This document shows positions 20,401-31,876 of a stretch of 64,000 nt of DNA, piece after piece (position 1 is the first letter of the stretch; every line of letters starts with the position of its first letter). The stretch is from NCBI GenBank assembly GCA_030144725.1, contig JASKMD010000007.1, positions 6,155,699 to 6,219,698 of the forward strand. The letters run 5' to 3'. A program made the position numbers and the translations under genes. This DNA is from Haematococcus lacustris. Lineage: Eukaryota > Chlorophyta > Chlorophyceae > Chlamydomonadales > Haematococcaceae. Below the pieces are notes generated by a model, which was not told the origin of the DNA, did no database searches, and worked only from the letters and a program-made list of their open reading frames with translations.

Positions 20401-23400
20401 GGTGGTGAGGGCGGGGTAGGGGTGGCGGTGTCGGGGGTGAGGAGGCTGGCTGGGGAGGGAGCAGCGGAGGGGGGCCGTGGGGGTGACCTCTTGGGGGGAG
20501 GAGGAGGGGAGTTGGGTGTAAACATGCCAGAAAGCACGCCGCCACCGCCCCGGGCGCAGACCCCAGTTGTGTTCAGCGCCTACACATGGGGCAGTGTGAG
20601 GCAGGGGTGAGAAGACATCCAGCGGGTTGGCGACAGAAAGGGTTGAGCTCCAACGACTCCGTAACAACCGTCACGTATGCAAAGCATGAGGCCCGTCAGG
20701 TGTTGCCTTATGGATTTGTCTGGGCATGGCAGATGTCTGGGCATGGCAAATGCACGCGTCTGTGCATGACTGCGCCCGGCCTGGACTACACCCATTCAGC
20801 AATGGCTCGTGTGCACGACAGAGTCTTAAACAGGGCGCCATCACACCAGGTACCACCTACCCCAGTGGTGACTGGAGACAGCATGGCCACCAGACGGTTG
20901 CAGCAGCCAATGGGCTCATCGAAGGAGGTCTCCGCCCCAAATTGCGCGCATGCTGCCCCAGTCAGCACCATGCAGGTCGCGTTCGTGATGGATGGGATGT
21001 AGCACTGCAAGTAGCAATAGCAGACAGCCGGTGGGTGAACAGGGCTCACCAGGGCTCAAGCAGGCAGCAGGGAGGAAGGCAGCCCATCATCAGCAGCAAA
21101 GCTCCTATGAAAGGTATGCAGGGACAGCAGGAGGGTAGAGCATTTTAGAAGGCCAGTGCTTCGTGCTTGCAAGGCCCAGCAGCAGCAGTGACAGCAGTGC
21201 CAGTCAGGTCCTGTGTGCAACCCTGCCTTGGCAGGTGGGCGGCAGCAGTGACAGGGGTGGTAAGGCCCAGCGGCAGCCGCTTCAGCCACGTTCACAGCTG
21301 CTTGCACATTGTGTGAGAGGGCCTGTGCAGTGTGCTGCAGTAGCTGGCAGTTGGACCCACACACCGTCCTGAAGCTGGGGTCAACGCCCGTACGGGCACA
21401 CAGCCCTTGGCCAAGGGTCGTCTGGCCACCAGTCGTTGTGACGATGTTGAGCCTGTGTTTGTAAGCGAACACCATCTTCTCAATGCTCTGGACGTTCCTG
21501 AAATGCTCTGAAGGTGCTGGGCTTGCAGCATTGACATGTATGTGCTTGGGCATCACCAACTTGAATCTTTTGCCAGCAAGCAGCAAGGGGCAGGCAGCAA
21601 GGAGCAGGCAGGACACCATCTTCAGTTTAGCAGAAGCATCCAGCTCTAAGCACAGCGCTGCGCATGCATTTGGTGGGGTAGGTGCTGCAGCTCACGTGTT
21701 CAGGTAGGTGCAGCAGCCCAGGGTGGTGGGAAACACCTCGATGCCCACACCGCTGCAGCCCACGCCTGTCTCCAGGTCCACAGTCTGCTCGTAACACGTC
21801 CTGCAGGCGTGCACAGCATCCAGGTCAGCCAAGGTGCCAGGTGTACAGGTTGCCATGAGAACGTGTGCATCAATGGGCCTCCCACCCAGACTCAGTGAGA
21901 CCTCCTTGCGAGCAGCTCACCTCTGGGTGCGGTCGGGCACATAGCAGGTGGTCTGGTTCTCAGGCAGCGCACAGATGCCTTGGGCGCCGGTGTAGGTGAT
22001 GGACCAAACTGCAGGAACAGCGATGCATCGCCACCTTCAGTGATGAAAAACTAGCAAGCAGGACCTGCCACGGCAGTCTTGTTTCATGCCATTGTGTTGT
22101 CATGCCCAAGGCAAGTAATACTCACCCTTGGCATTTTGGAACATGTCACAGCATCCTTGCTTGTTAGTGAACACCTGCACACGGTAACACCACAATTGGG
22201 CGAAGTAAGATGTGAAGATCGGAAGAGTCGCACTGGGAGCTGGTGTATCTTCGAACTAGTCGGACAGGCTACGGCACTCACATCGCTGATGCTTGCCCGG
22301 ATTTCATCGCACTGGGAGCTGGTGTAGGCAACGCGGCATGTCTTGGCGTTCCAGTCGGCCCAAAAGCACTTTGGAGTCCCGTCGTAGTCGGAAACGAGGG
22401 GCACGGCGGTGACCTGTGGATGTAAAAGATCGCGAGTTAGGTGAGTTTTGAGTCGCCAGCCCAGGCCGCGGGGCAGTGCAAGGGTGACGATCGGCCCACC
22501 TGTTCCTCAACGATGATGTCCGTGGTGCACGGCATGGAGGCGCACGCAGACTTGGGATCAAGGGACTTTGAAATGCCGAAGGAGTACAGGTAACGGGCGT
22601 GGGCTAGGGAGAGATCGGACCATGCTGCGTCGTCCCTCCTCAGCGCCATGCTGGCAGCGGACAGTGCAGCCGCCGCGCCGGTCAACAGGTCAGCGCCGGG
22701 GTTCTCGCGGGTCATGACCCACGCGGGGCGGGCCAGAGCTCCTGTCAAGGCTGGGTCCTGTGCTGTGCTGGTCCATACCTGGAGGCAGCAGGGATTGCAC
22801 ATCAGATGTGAGACCCAGTACCATGCTGGGCTAGTGGCTGGATAACTGTACTGATGCATTGTAGGTACCGGCATGAGGGCCTCAAACTAGCAGTGATGAG
22901 CATGCTGGTCAACAGCAGGAGCCTAATGGCAGGAGGGAACAGCTGTTTGGGCAATCATACCTTGCCATCAGCGGCTGGGTAATACCCCTGGTCAGATGCA
23001 GCTACATAGCGGTTAGGATCCCCCAGCTGTGCCACAAACACCGGGTTGGTGGGGTCGTTGGGGTTGAGGTTGCAGCGCATCAGGTAGTCAGCACCCAGCC
23101 TGCACAGACGCACATCAGCACTGCACACTGCCCACAGCAGTGTATCACAAGTCGTCTCATAGGCATGCACCCTGCCTTTGCCACATGTTCATTTGTCATG
23201 TCTGCAGAGACTAATAACACCCACCTGACCATGCCCTTGGCTGCAGCTGCCTGCTGGGGTGTGAAGCCGTCAGGGAACTGCAGCAGGCTCCAGGCCAGCA
23301 TGGTGACAGCGTAAGCTGAAGGTTGCCCGTACTTGACTGGGTCCACGCCCGGGGTCAGGCCCCCCAGCAGGTCCACAGAGGCGACCAGATCAGCGACAGG

Positions 23401-26400
23401 CATCGTATTGGCTGTTTGCATCTGGGACTGCCAGTTGCCCGTGGAGCTGAACGTGGTTGTGTTCAGGTAGGGAAGTTGGTCAGTGGGTCCTCGGTTCAGC
23501 AGTGCAGGAAGCGACAGGGGCGCAGCTGCCAGGCCAGTAACCAGCACGACTCCCATGTTGGTGTCTCGCATGATCTGCACAGGGCAGTGGCACTCATATG
23601 TTCGCCGCCGGTACCATGTACAGGGGCATGTCAGCATGCTACATGGGATCTGCATGGTGTGTAGGGGAAAGGGTGCGCGGCAGCCTTGAGCACCATAAGT
23701 ATGGGCCTGACATGCTCACCTGGTTAGGCAGGTAGGTCCCCAAAGACAAGCTGAGCACGCTCTGCAAACTGAAGTCAGTTGGGATGAGCATCCCTGCAAA
23801 GCCATGCAGCAAGAGCATGAGTGTGAGCACGAGCATGAGCAGCCCTGCAACGTCGTGATCGGCAGAAGCAGCTGGAGGGCAGCAGCTCCAGGAGTCAAGA
23901 CAGCTCATTGTGGACGCTTTGATAGCCAATTGAGCGTTGAACTGGCTGAAGGATGAGTGCAGGCTGCTGCAGTGGGCTTGGTGCACTCACACAAGAGGAT
24001 GATGGAGCCCAGAAGGACCATGGTGCTGATGCCTGGCAGCCACTTAGTGACGAACCTGCAGACCAGTCAGAAATAGTATAATAATACATGGGGTCTGCAG
24101 AGCATGAGGTCTGATCTGACAAAAGTGGTTACTAAGCAAGCTGCCAGGTGCTGCATGGAGGCACATGGGGCCGGCACTGACTTGAAGGTCTTGCCCGCAC
24201 TGAAGCAGTAGTGCAGGAAGCAGTAGGGTGCGATGGAGTTGTAGAAGGACCTGGGAGGAGCACAACGGCGACAGCAAGGATGAGGCACTTGAACCATGCC
24301 ACTCATAGCCACCAGGCCTCGCCTTCCTTGTCCTTTAGCTTCACTGTGCCTTGTTGCATGTCTCCACAGAGATATGACCACCCACCAGCATATGGCGATC
24401 ATGAGGTACGGGTTGCCGGTGAGAGGGGAGTTCAGGGCAAAGCTGGTCAGAGTGTCCCGGGCGATGGTCTGGGACAGTTCCCACATGCCCACCACAGCTG
24501 CAGAGCAGGGTCAGCAACAATGATCACCAGTGCCATCTCCATGGAGTGTGAGGCAGCGCACAAGGTATGCCGCTGAGCAGCTTTGCCAAGGGGAGGGGTG
24601 CCAGGGCGTGACTTACAGATCACGAGGCAGAAGAGCCACAGAAACAGCAGGGCTAGCGGGTCGAACATCTTGCCAAAGTCCTGCAGCCAGGCACGTCACA
24701 ATACAACACAGCACCATGGCTGATCAGACCTCAATCACAAGATCACAGACCTCTGGCATGTGAGGGCAGGTGAGTTATCAATTACAGGCAGGAGCGGGCA
24801 CATGACTGCAGCTGGAGTACCTATCACAGATGGTGTTGGTGTGCAGCATGTAGACCTGATGCTAACTTAATGCACGGTGGTCAGGTGGTGATTTGCAATG
24901 AAGCACCGCGGCCACTGACCTGCACATTCGCTGGCTTGAAGGACGCCATGACCTTCTTGAAACGTGCCAGCCCAGGCTCCTCAGGCTTGCCGGCCCCCTC
25001 CTGCCCGGCCCTCCTGCTCCTGAAGCGCTGTGCCCAGTCTGGGCCAGCCACTCCTTCATCCTTGATCTGCTGGAGCACCTTCTTGGCCAGCTGCCCCTCC
25101 CACGCTTCCATCTCCCATGGCGCTGGCAGTCGGGGCTGCACCATTGCATCATTGGGTGCTGACTGGACAGGAAGGACGTGCACTGGGGTGGGGTTCATGA
25201 CGAAGGCCTGTGAGCTGGTGAAGGGTGCATGCTGTGCATACGCCTGCAGCTCTGGGTTGGTGGGGGGGACTGGGAAGGCGTACATGTTGGGGTGATGGTA
25301 GGTGTGGGGCTGGACTGTGGCAGTGTAGGTGGTGTGGCTTCCTGCAACTCCAGTGCGGCCATCATCAGCCTCTGCCATGGCTGCCGCTGCTGAATGGGCA
25401 TAGAAAGCTGGAATCTGGAAGCCACTGGGCACGGAGGCGCTGAGGGGGCTGCTGATGCTGGCTGCCGGCAGCTGCCACTGCTGACTGACAGGTGGTGGCT
25501 TTATGGTAGGAACTGCTTCAGGGACAGGGGCAGGAGCAGCAGGAGGCTCTGCAGCCAAGGTTTGAGGCACTGCCTGGGGCTGAGCATCGGACCTCGCTGT
25601 GGGTCTGTTGGACAAGTTGTTTGGGGGCGTGGAGGAGGCCAAAGAGCTGGAGCAGTGGGCAGACTGGGCTGCCCCAGCTGCTGCAAGTGCCGCTGTCGCT
25701 GCAGCTGCTGCAGAGGCCTTAAGGCTCATGTCCTCTCTTGCCTTGGTCCAGGAGCTGGTTACCGCCTGTCGTGTAGCCCTGCCGCCTTCAGGGCTGCTGC
25801 TGCTGGAGGCTTGCCCAGTCTCGTAACACTCCTGGTACTGCTCATCACATGAATCGGTGTGAAGGGATGCGTCCTCGGACGCAGAAATCTCGGACGGGGC
25901 GTGGCTGGATGATCGAAGGCCGCTAGGCGCGGAGGTGCGAGGTACAGCGCGGGGCCTGGGCATCGCCTCCACCAGGCCGCCGTCATGGGTTCCGGCTGCA
26001 CCAGAGTGCGACAGACGGTGGGCAGGGCGGGGTAGCCCCTGGGGCGGCGGGGCCGCATCCGGCATGTCTGGGGCTTCTGGTGGCGCAAGCATGTCGCTGC
26101 CCTCCACCACCACCACCAGCTCGCACGCTGCTGCAGCTGGGGCAGTCAGTGTGCGGTCGTCAGCACCACCCACTCCTGCAAAGCTGGCCATCATGGGCAG
26201 GGCCTCACGGTAGGACACCACTGTCTGGCTGCCACTGGCCTCAGGGCGGTGGGAGGGGCCTGGCTCAGTAGCACCTGCCATGTTCACGCGGTTGCTGGCA
26301 GCCTGGCGCAAAAGCATCTTGCGCTGAGCATCACTGGTAGATGCCGACCCTGCGTGTTGAGCACGGCTATGCGCACTCTCCCCCTCATCATGGGCATGCT

Positions 26401-29400
26401 CTGGTGCAGGCTCTGCTGCTGCCTGAGATCTCTTGACACTGACAGCTGGGCGCGATGGCACCCTGACGCTGGACTTGGCCTTGCCATCCTCGTAGTCAGC
26501 ATGGGTGTCAGCTTGCTCACGGTAGGTTGGGGTGCTCGCTTGCGATGCTGCCGCCGTGCTGCGAAGCACTGGCCGGGAGCTGGCGAGAGGAGTTTCGGCA
26601 GGCGTGCTGTCGAAAGCACCCCGGCGCATGTGTCGGTCGTCTGGGTGCTGAGTGCGGCGGACGCTGGCGTGGCTGACCACGGACGAGGCGTAGCGTGGCG
26701 TATCATCAGTTCGTGGCGTGCTGGCCGTGTTGCTGGCGTAGGATGTGACGCGGGCGCGCGGTTGAGGGGCATCCGCGTTCCGGTGTAGCCAGGTGCGCAC
26801 ACGGCCCCCAGACACTGGCGAGACCGGCTCGGTCGCCTGTACCTCCGTCTCGATGTCCCGTGGCTGCCTGAACTTGCCTTTGGCCGGAGCTGCGACCGCT
26901 GGGCGACTGCACAGCAGGGAATGACACGGGAAAATGTTGGGTGCACTGCGCCCGACCTCAAGCAGCACCCTTTCAGGGTAGATCATGGCTTGCCAGCAAT
27001 GCATCCTCAGACAGACACCCACCCCGTAAAGCTGTTGTAAACCGCAGTTGCCAGCCTGTGCGACATGCGCGCCAGGCTGTTGGAAGTAGGCTGCACGCTG
27101 GCTGAGACAATCTTCTCGACCTCTCCATCCTTGGCTGGAGCAGGGGCAGGCAGTGCTGGCTTGTTGCCAGACTCACCCTGCAAGGGCAGGAGGCATACTG
27201 CAGTCATCTTAGCTGAGCATGCATGCATGCATGCATGCATGCAGAGTACTGGCAAGCATGACACAGCGTGGGCGATAAAATGAACATGGGGGCTGTGTAG
27301 GGTTGTTGAGATCAATGCATGAGGGTTGCCTGGAGGGGCATGGAGATCACCGCCACTGACCTTGGTCTTGTCCGTGACCTTGAACATGATGGCCTTGAAG
27401 CCCAGCTTGGCAGCCATGGTGTTGACAAAGGCCTTGGTGAAGGTGAACCACAGCACGGTGTTGCTCACGTTCACAAACCACATCAGCTTCAGGTGCTTGA
27501 AGGTGTGCACGTAGTACTGCACGGACACAGCCAGCAGCACAGCACATCATGGGTGCTAGGAGCAGGTGGAGGAGGGAGGTGGCCCTCGACCAGATGGAGG
27601 ACTGGTGATTGCAGCCACCCCTGGCATGCTGTGCTGGCAGTGGTGGCTACTGTGTGGCCCCTCACCTGCAGTGAGTTCTGCGATATGAAGTACAGGGTAG
27701 AGGCCAGCACCAGCTCGTAGGTGATGGTCACAGGGTGGATGCCGAAGGCGATGGACATGAAGGGCACAATGATGAAGGCGGGGACAGTAAGGATGGTGGT
27801 TATGGGCGCCCAGGCGGCATAGCTGTACCACAGGCGCTGGAAGAAGGGCAGCTCGAAGTTCAGGAGCGGGCACTTGGCAGAGAAGAACACCTGTGGCCAG
27901 GGACGTGGAGGGCAGTGTCAACGGGCAGGTGCTTGGCAAGGGGGCTACTGGCCCCAGCAGCAGGCTAGGCAGGTGGCTGGGGCAAGCAGGGCAGGGCTAG
28001 GGCTGACCTGGAAGTGGCCCTTGGTCCAGCGGGAGCGCTGGCGGAAGACGTTGCGGATCTCCTCGGGCGCCTGCAGGTAAGCAGTGAAGTGCAGGGGTTG
28101 GCCTGAGCTCAAGCAAGGAGTGCGAACTGCCTGCTGATGACTGGCAGCCACAGTGCAGGCAGTGCAAGGCGGGGCATCAGGGGCAGCAGTGGCCCTCACC
28201 TCCCCCACTGCGATGTAATCATTCAGGTATGTGGCCTTGTAGCCCCTGGACTTCAGCTCCATGCCCAGAGCATAGTCCTCAGTGATGGCTGCAAGCGGGT
28301 GGCAGCACCAGGGGTGGGCGCTCAGCCCATTGACCTCTCCCTGGCTGTGTCAGCTGCTAGCACCTGGTGCTGAGCCTGGCACTTGCATCCTCAGCCAGCT
28401 GACCAGCAAGCTGCCTGGCCACTCACTGTACTCAGGGAACCAGCCGCAGTGAGCCAGAGCGCGGGCGCGGATGCAGAAGTTGGTGCCTGTGCAGGCGATG
28501 TAGCCCCAGGCAAAGGCGCCTGGCAGCCAGTACTCCCCTGCAGCAAACCCAGGCAACCCAGGCACAGTCAGAGCTTGCACTGTCAGCAGCCACCTGGCAG
28601 CTGCTTTGCTGGGCAGCCACACGCAGCTGGTCAGGGGATGTGTTGTCTGCTGCTGCTACTCACAGAACTGCACGTTGATGGAGTTGAACAGGTCAGTGTC
28701 GGGGTCAATGTTGTGGAAGGCCTGGGGCGTCAGGCACAGGGCCAGGTTGTCGTCCAGCATCACCTCGAAGATCTGTAGGACGGCAAGCACACCAGCTGCA
28801 CTGTCAGCAGGCAGCAAGGCTGGCATGCAACCAGTGCTACTGGTCAAGCACAAACAGGCAGGCAGTTGAGGGCTGGCTGGCGGCTGGCTGTGATGCTGCC
28901 CCTCGCCTTGCAGAAGAAGTCGGGCTTGGCGCACATGTCGGAGTCAAACACCACCACCAGCTCCTTGTTGCTGATCTCAGACCAGTCCACATCCTCAGGG
29001 TTCAGCTCTGAGCGGGGCAGGCTGGCGTAGATGCTGTGCAAGCAGAAGTTCAGGTTGGCGCTCTTGCCGTTCACCTCTCCCTTCTTGCGGGTGCTGCACA
29101 GCAGCATGCGGGAAGAGTGAGCCACGCAGGTGCCATCATGCCGCTGCTCATCCCAGCACTGCGTCCCAGCACTGCCAGGGTGCTGGCTACTGTGACTGCT
29201 ATCAAGCTGAGCTGCAAGGCTCCCACCCACCGGCCTGACACATACACCACATCCTCGGTGGCGCTCAGTGCCTCAATGAACGCCTGCTTCTCCGCATCCT
29301 TGCCGTCGTCACACAGGTATACAGTCCTGCGCAGCCATGGCAGGAGCACAGCAATGCATCCTGTGGCCAATGCGGTGTGGTCAGCATGCCAGTGGGTGCT

Positions 29401-30460
29401 GGCTGGCAGCTGGTGCTCAGGCAAACCCTGCCATGCAGGCAGGACGCCTCCCGGCCTTCACTCTTGCCTGCGGGTCATGGATGGCAGGCCGGCTGACACT
29501 GCTGCCATGATTGTGGCCACCACCACCTCCATGGGCTCCTTGTAGCAGGGCACCAGCACACGCACGTGCAGCCTGCATTGACCAGGCCAAGCAACCTCAA
29601 CACCGCTCATGCTCTGTGATACAGAGCAGGAAATATGCCATCATCATCACTATGTGATGAGTATGCTGTGTATCAAGGCATCATGCAGGCTACAGGTGTG
29701 GTGGAGCAGGCATGCTTAAGCGCCATGGAACGGAACACGGCCATGTCAGCGATGGGCAGGCCACCCAAGGCTTACCGGCAGTCTGTAGCTGTCTGGTCAG
29801 TGCGGGGTGTCATGCCCGCCACAGCGGCTGTGCTGGCCTCCCTGTCAATGCCGGGAGGCAGGCCAAGGGACCCAGTGGGGTACACAGAGCGCAGCAACAG
29901 GATGGCGTATGGCAGGAAGGCGGTCTGGCCCACCAGCTCCAGGCAGATCTGCATCGCGAAGGCAGTTCAGCAGTTAGCAAGAGGACCCAGGCGCTACACG
30001 CCGAACACCCCGCACTACACGACCGGGTGCGCGCAACTCACAATGAACAGAGGGTAAGGCTGCCAGCCACCGATGGCCAGGCCTTGGAAGCGGATCACGA
30101 AGTAGTAAGCCGCCCTGCGAGCACGTCCAGGGTTGTTAGGGCGATGTGTAGGGCCGCGGTCCTACAGGTGCTGATGCCGTTGCTGCGGGTGATGCTGCAG
30201 TGTGGCTAGCTAAACACTCACGAGCCGAGGAAGATGAGGAAAAGGAGACAAGGTACTATGTTCCAGCGATGCGCAATTGGGTTGACTCGACTACGTGCGG
30301 CAGGGCGCGCAGGCTCCCTCATTGGCTGGTTTCTCATATCATCAAGCTCGGGAGCAGGCCCAGCAACTGAGTTCGTCCTCCTGCGCTGAGAGATGCGCTG
30401 CTCAAGTACCATCCTGAGCTCTGCAGGCAAAGGCAGCTGGAGAACGGCTGAAGATGGCAT
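17453..30460 (-). CDS. cellulose-synthase-like GT2 fused to a GH9 domain
   Basis: About 36 exons, roughly 2,500 residues, start ATG at 30460, stop TGA at 17455-17453. Order: two N-terminal membrane segments; GT2 catalytic domain with LCDDGKD (about 29310), VVFDSD (28950), TEDYALG (28280) and QRSRW (28040); membrane segments; FKVTDK, the FxVTxK gating-loop motif of cellulose synthases (27370); a roughly 660-residue Ala/Ser/Pro-rich disordered exon (26906-24920); three more membrane segments (24681-23990); then GH9. GH9 landmarks: PVKYGQPSAYAVTMLAWSL (23330), NPGADLLTGAAAAL (22690), DDMAWGAVWMYK (19830), SYVVGYGTNPP (18070), GALVAGPGL (17780). Splice phases agree at every junction from 27018 through 20400 that I checked, including the membrane-to-GH9 junction, supporting one protein. 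GT2 motifs look intact, whereas GH9 catalytic positions do not. Likely role: a plasma-membrane or Golgi beta-glucan synthase with an exterior GH9 module (inference). Confidence 0.82.
27218..27243. repeat. (GCAT)n short repeat
   Basis: Six to seven GCAT units in a GT2-gene intron. The inverted paralog has a shorter version at about 62599-62614. Confidence 0.85.
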
Positions 30461-30780
30461 CCAGGGTTGCGCTGCCGGAAGGTTGCGTAGCTGCAGAGGC
30501 AGGCTAGCACCTTAGCTCCGCAGCTGCAGCTCTACTAGTGCAAGGTCGACAAAGGTGTACAATAACAAGTTGCTCAAGGGCAAAGTTGCTCAAGGGCAAA
30601 GGCCCACTGTCGGAGCAGCTGCTGCAGTGATCAGCCGTCTGAGCTACGGCCAGATGTTGCGACAGGCGCTTCAACCTCGCGTACATTACACTACCGGTGT
30701 GACCGGGAACTTTTAAGGATTCGCTTTAACTCCTAACACTAACTCCTAAATCGGAAGTCGGCCTAACTCGGTACGAACTC
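30461..30780. promoter_or_regulatory. upstream region of the GT2-GH9 gene
   Basis: This is the 5' flank of the minus-strand GT2-GH9 gene, repeated at 43196-43515. It contains a short tandem, GTTGCTCAAGGGCAAA, twice at about 30571-30600. No known factor site was recognised. If the candidate ORF at 30781 is real, this would be a divergent promoter. Confidence 0.35.
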
Positions 30781-31168
30781 TTGTCTGGTGAGCTGGAGAC
30801 GGAAAGAGTCAAACGAAGAGCTCATAACGCTCCAGCAACGAAAAGGCACCGGTTGCGACAATACCAGTCCCAAGCAAACACAGAAGCAATAGGCGTGAGG
30901 GTTGAAAACCCTCCAGCAGACAAGGAAAACCTTCGCCCTGTGCGCCCAGCCTGGAGCTGGTGTTTAGACATATCAGCCCGGAACCCTAAGTCCCCACCCT
31001 AACCCCTGGTGCCCTCAGATGCCCCCACGACAACCCCAACAGTCTCCACGCAGCCAGGCATCCACACAAGCAGCAGCACTTCCACAGCAGCCTTGCGCAA
31101 CAAGGCTTAACAGCGCTGTGCCTAGGCTGTATGTCCCACGCAGCCCACTGAAGGCTGCCATGCCTTGA
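30781..31168 (+). CDS. possible small basic disordered protein with a KEN box
   Basis: An open frame at 30781-31002 encodes ELETERVKRRAHNAPATKR and then PPADKENLRP, a KEN-box-like degron context. A plausible acceptor at 31019 leads, in phase with a donor after LRP, to a Pro/Gln/Ser-rich stretch ending RSPLKAAMP and a stop at 31168. No in-frame ATG lies upstream, so a first exon is missing. Composition suits a disordered cell-cycle-type protein, but no family was recognised and it may not be a gene. The second copy is at 43516-43903. Confidence 0.22.
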
Positions 31169-31876
31169 CCAGTACTGCCATCGAGCAAATGCCTGGACCT
31201 AGACCGCAATGCATGATTGCACATGCAGCTCATTGGTCAAAGCAAGAGGTGTCTTCTGAAACTGTACCGATGGCCGGAGCAGCTATCAAGGGCGAGCAGT
31301 ACCCTGGTTAGGGGCATAAGCGGCTGGGAGACCGCCCACTTCAGAAAGGGGACATAATTCTGCCTTTCCGGGCGGATGAGGGAGGTCTGATCACATCTAT
31401 TTCACATCAAACCAAGCGAAGAAACCTTTACAACACCTGCACCTGGTTCTGCTGGGCCCTATCACAGGCTCTGTGTATCAGTTTTTGCCTGCTTTAGCAT
31501 AGATTGCGAACTAAGCAGCCTGACACATACAACTAGCGCCCCGCCTCAGCGCCTGCCTCTGCTAGACAGACAGTTTTGTGTATCCATTATCATGGTTGCC
31601 TATTGTCCCTCCATGGTCCAACCATGGGAGCCTGCTGCCTTGCAGCAAGGCCCTGTCATGCCCTGAGCTTGGAGGCGCAGCCCTCATTGCTCGCCAGTCT
31701 GCTCCCTGCTTCACTAGATCTCCTCCCAAGACAATCAAATTGAAGTTCTCCGTCGCACCCTTTGATGACCACAAAGCCCATATCTGAGGCACTTTCCACC
31801 TATACCACTGGGCACCTCATCAAAACCAACAGCTAGTCTTGAGACATGCACGTCCAATGCTAGATCTAGATCACGT

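Noticed and set aside
22216..22229. Match to the start of a sequencing adapter (AGATCGGAAGAG)
   Set aside because: Only twelve bases match, it lies in an intron, and both assembly copies carry it. The nearby repeat of CGCACTGGGAGCTGGTGTA (22228 and 22308) looks like a small local duplication of exon sequence.
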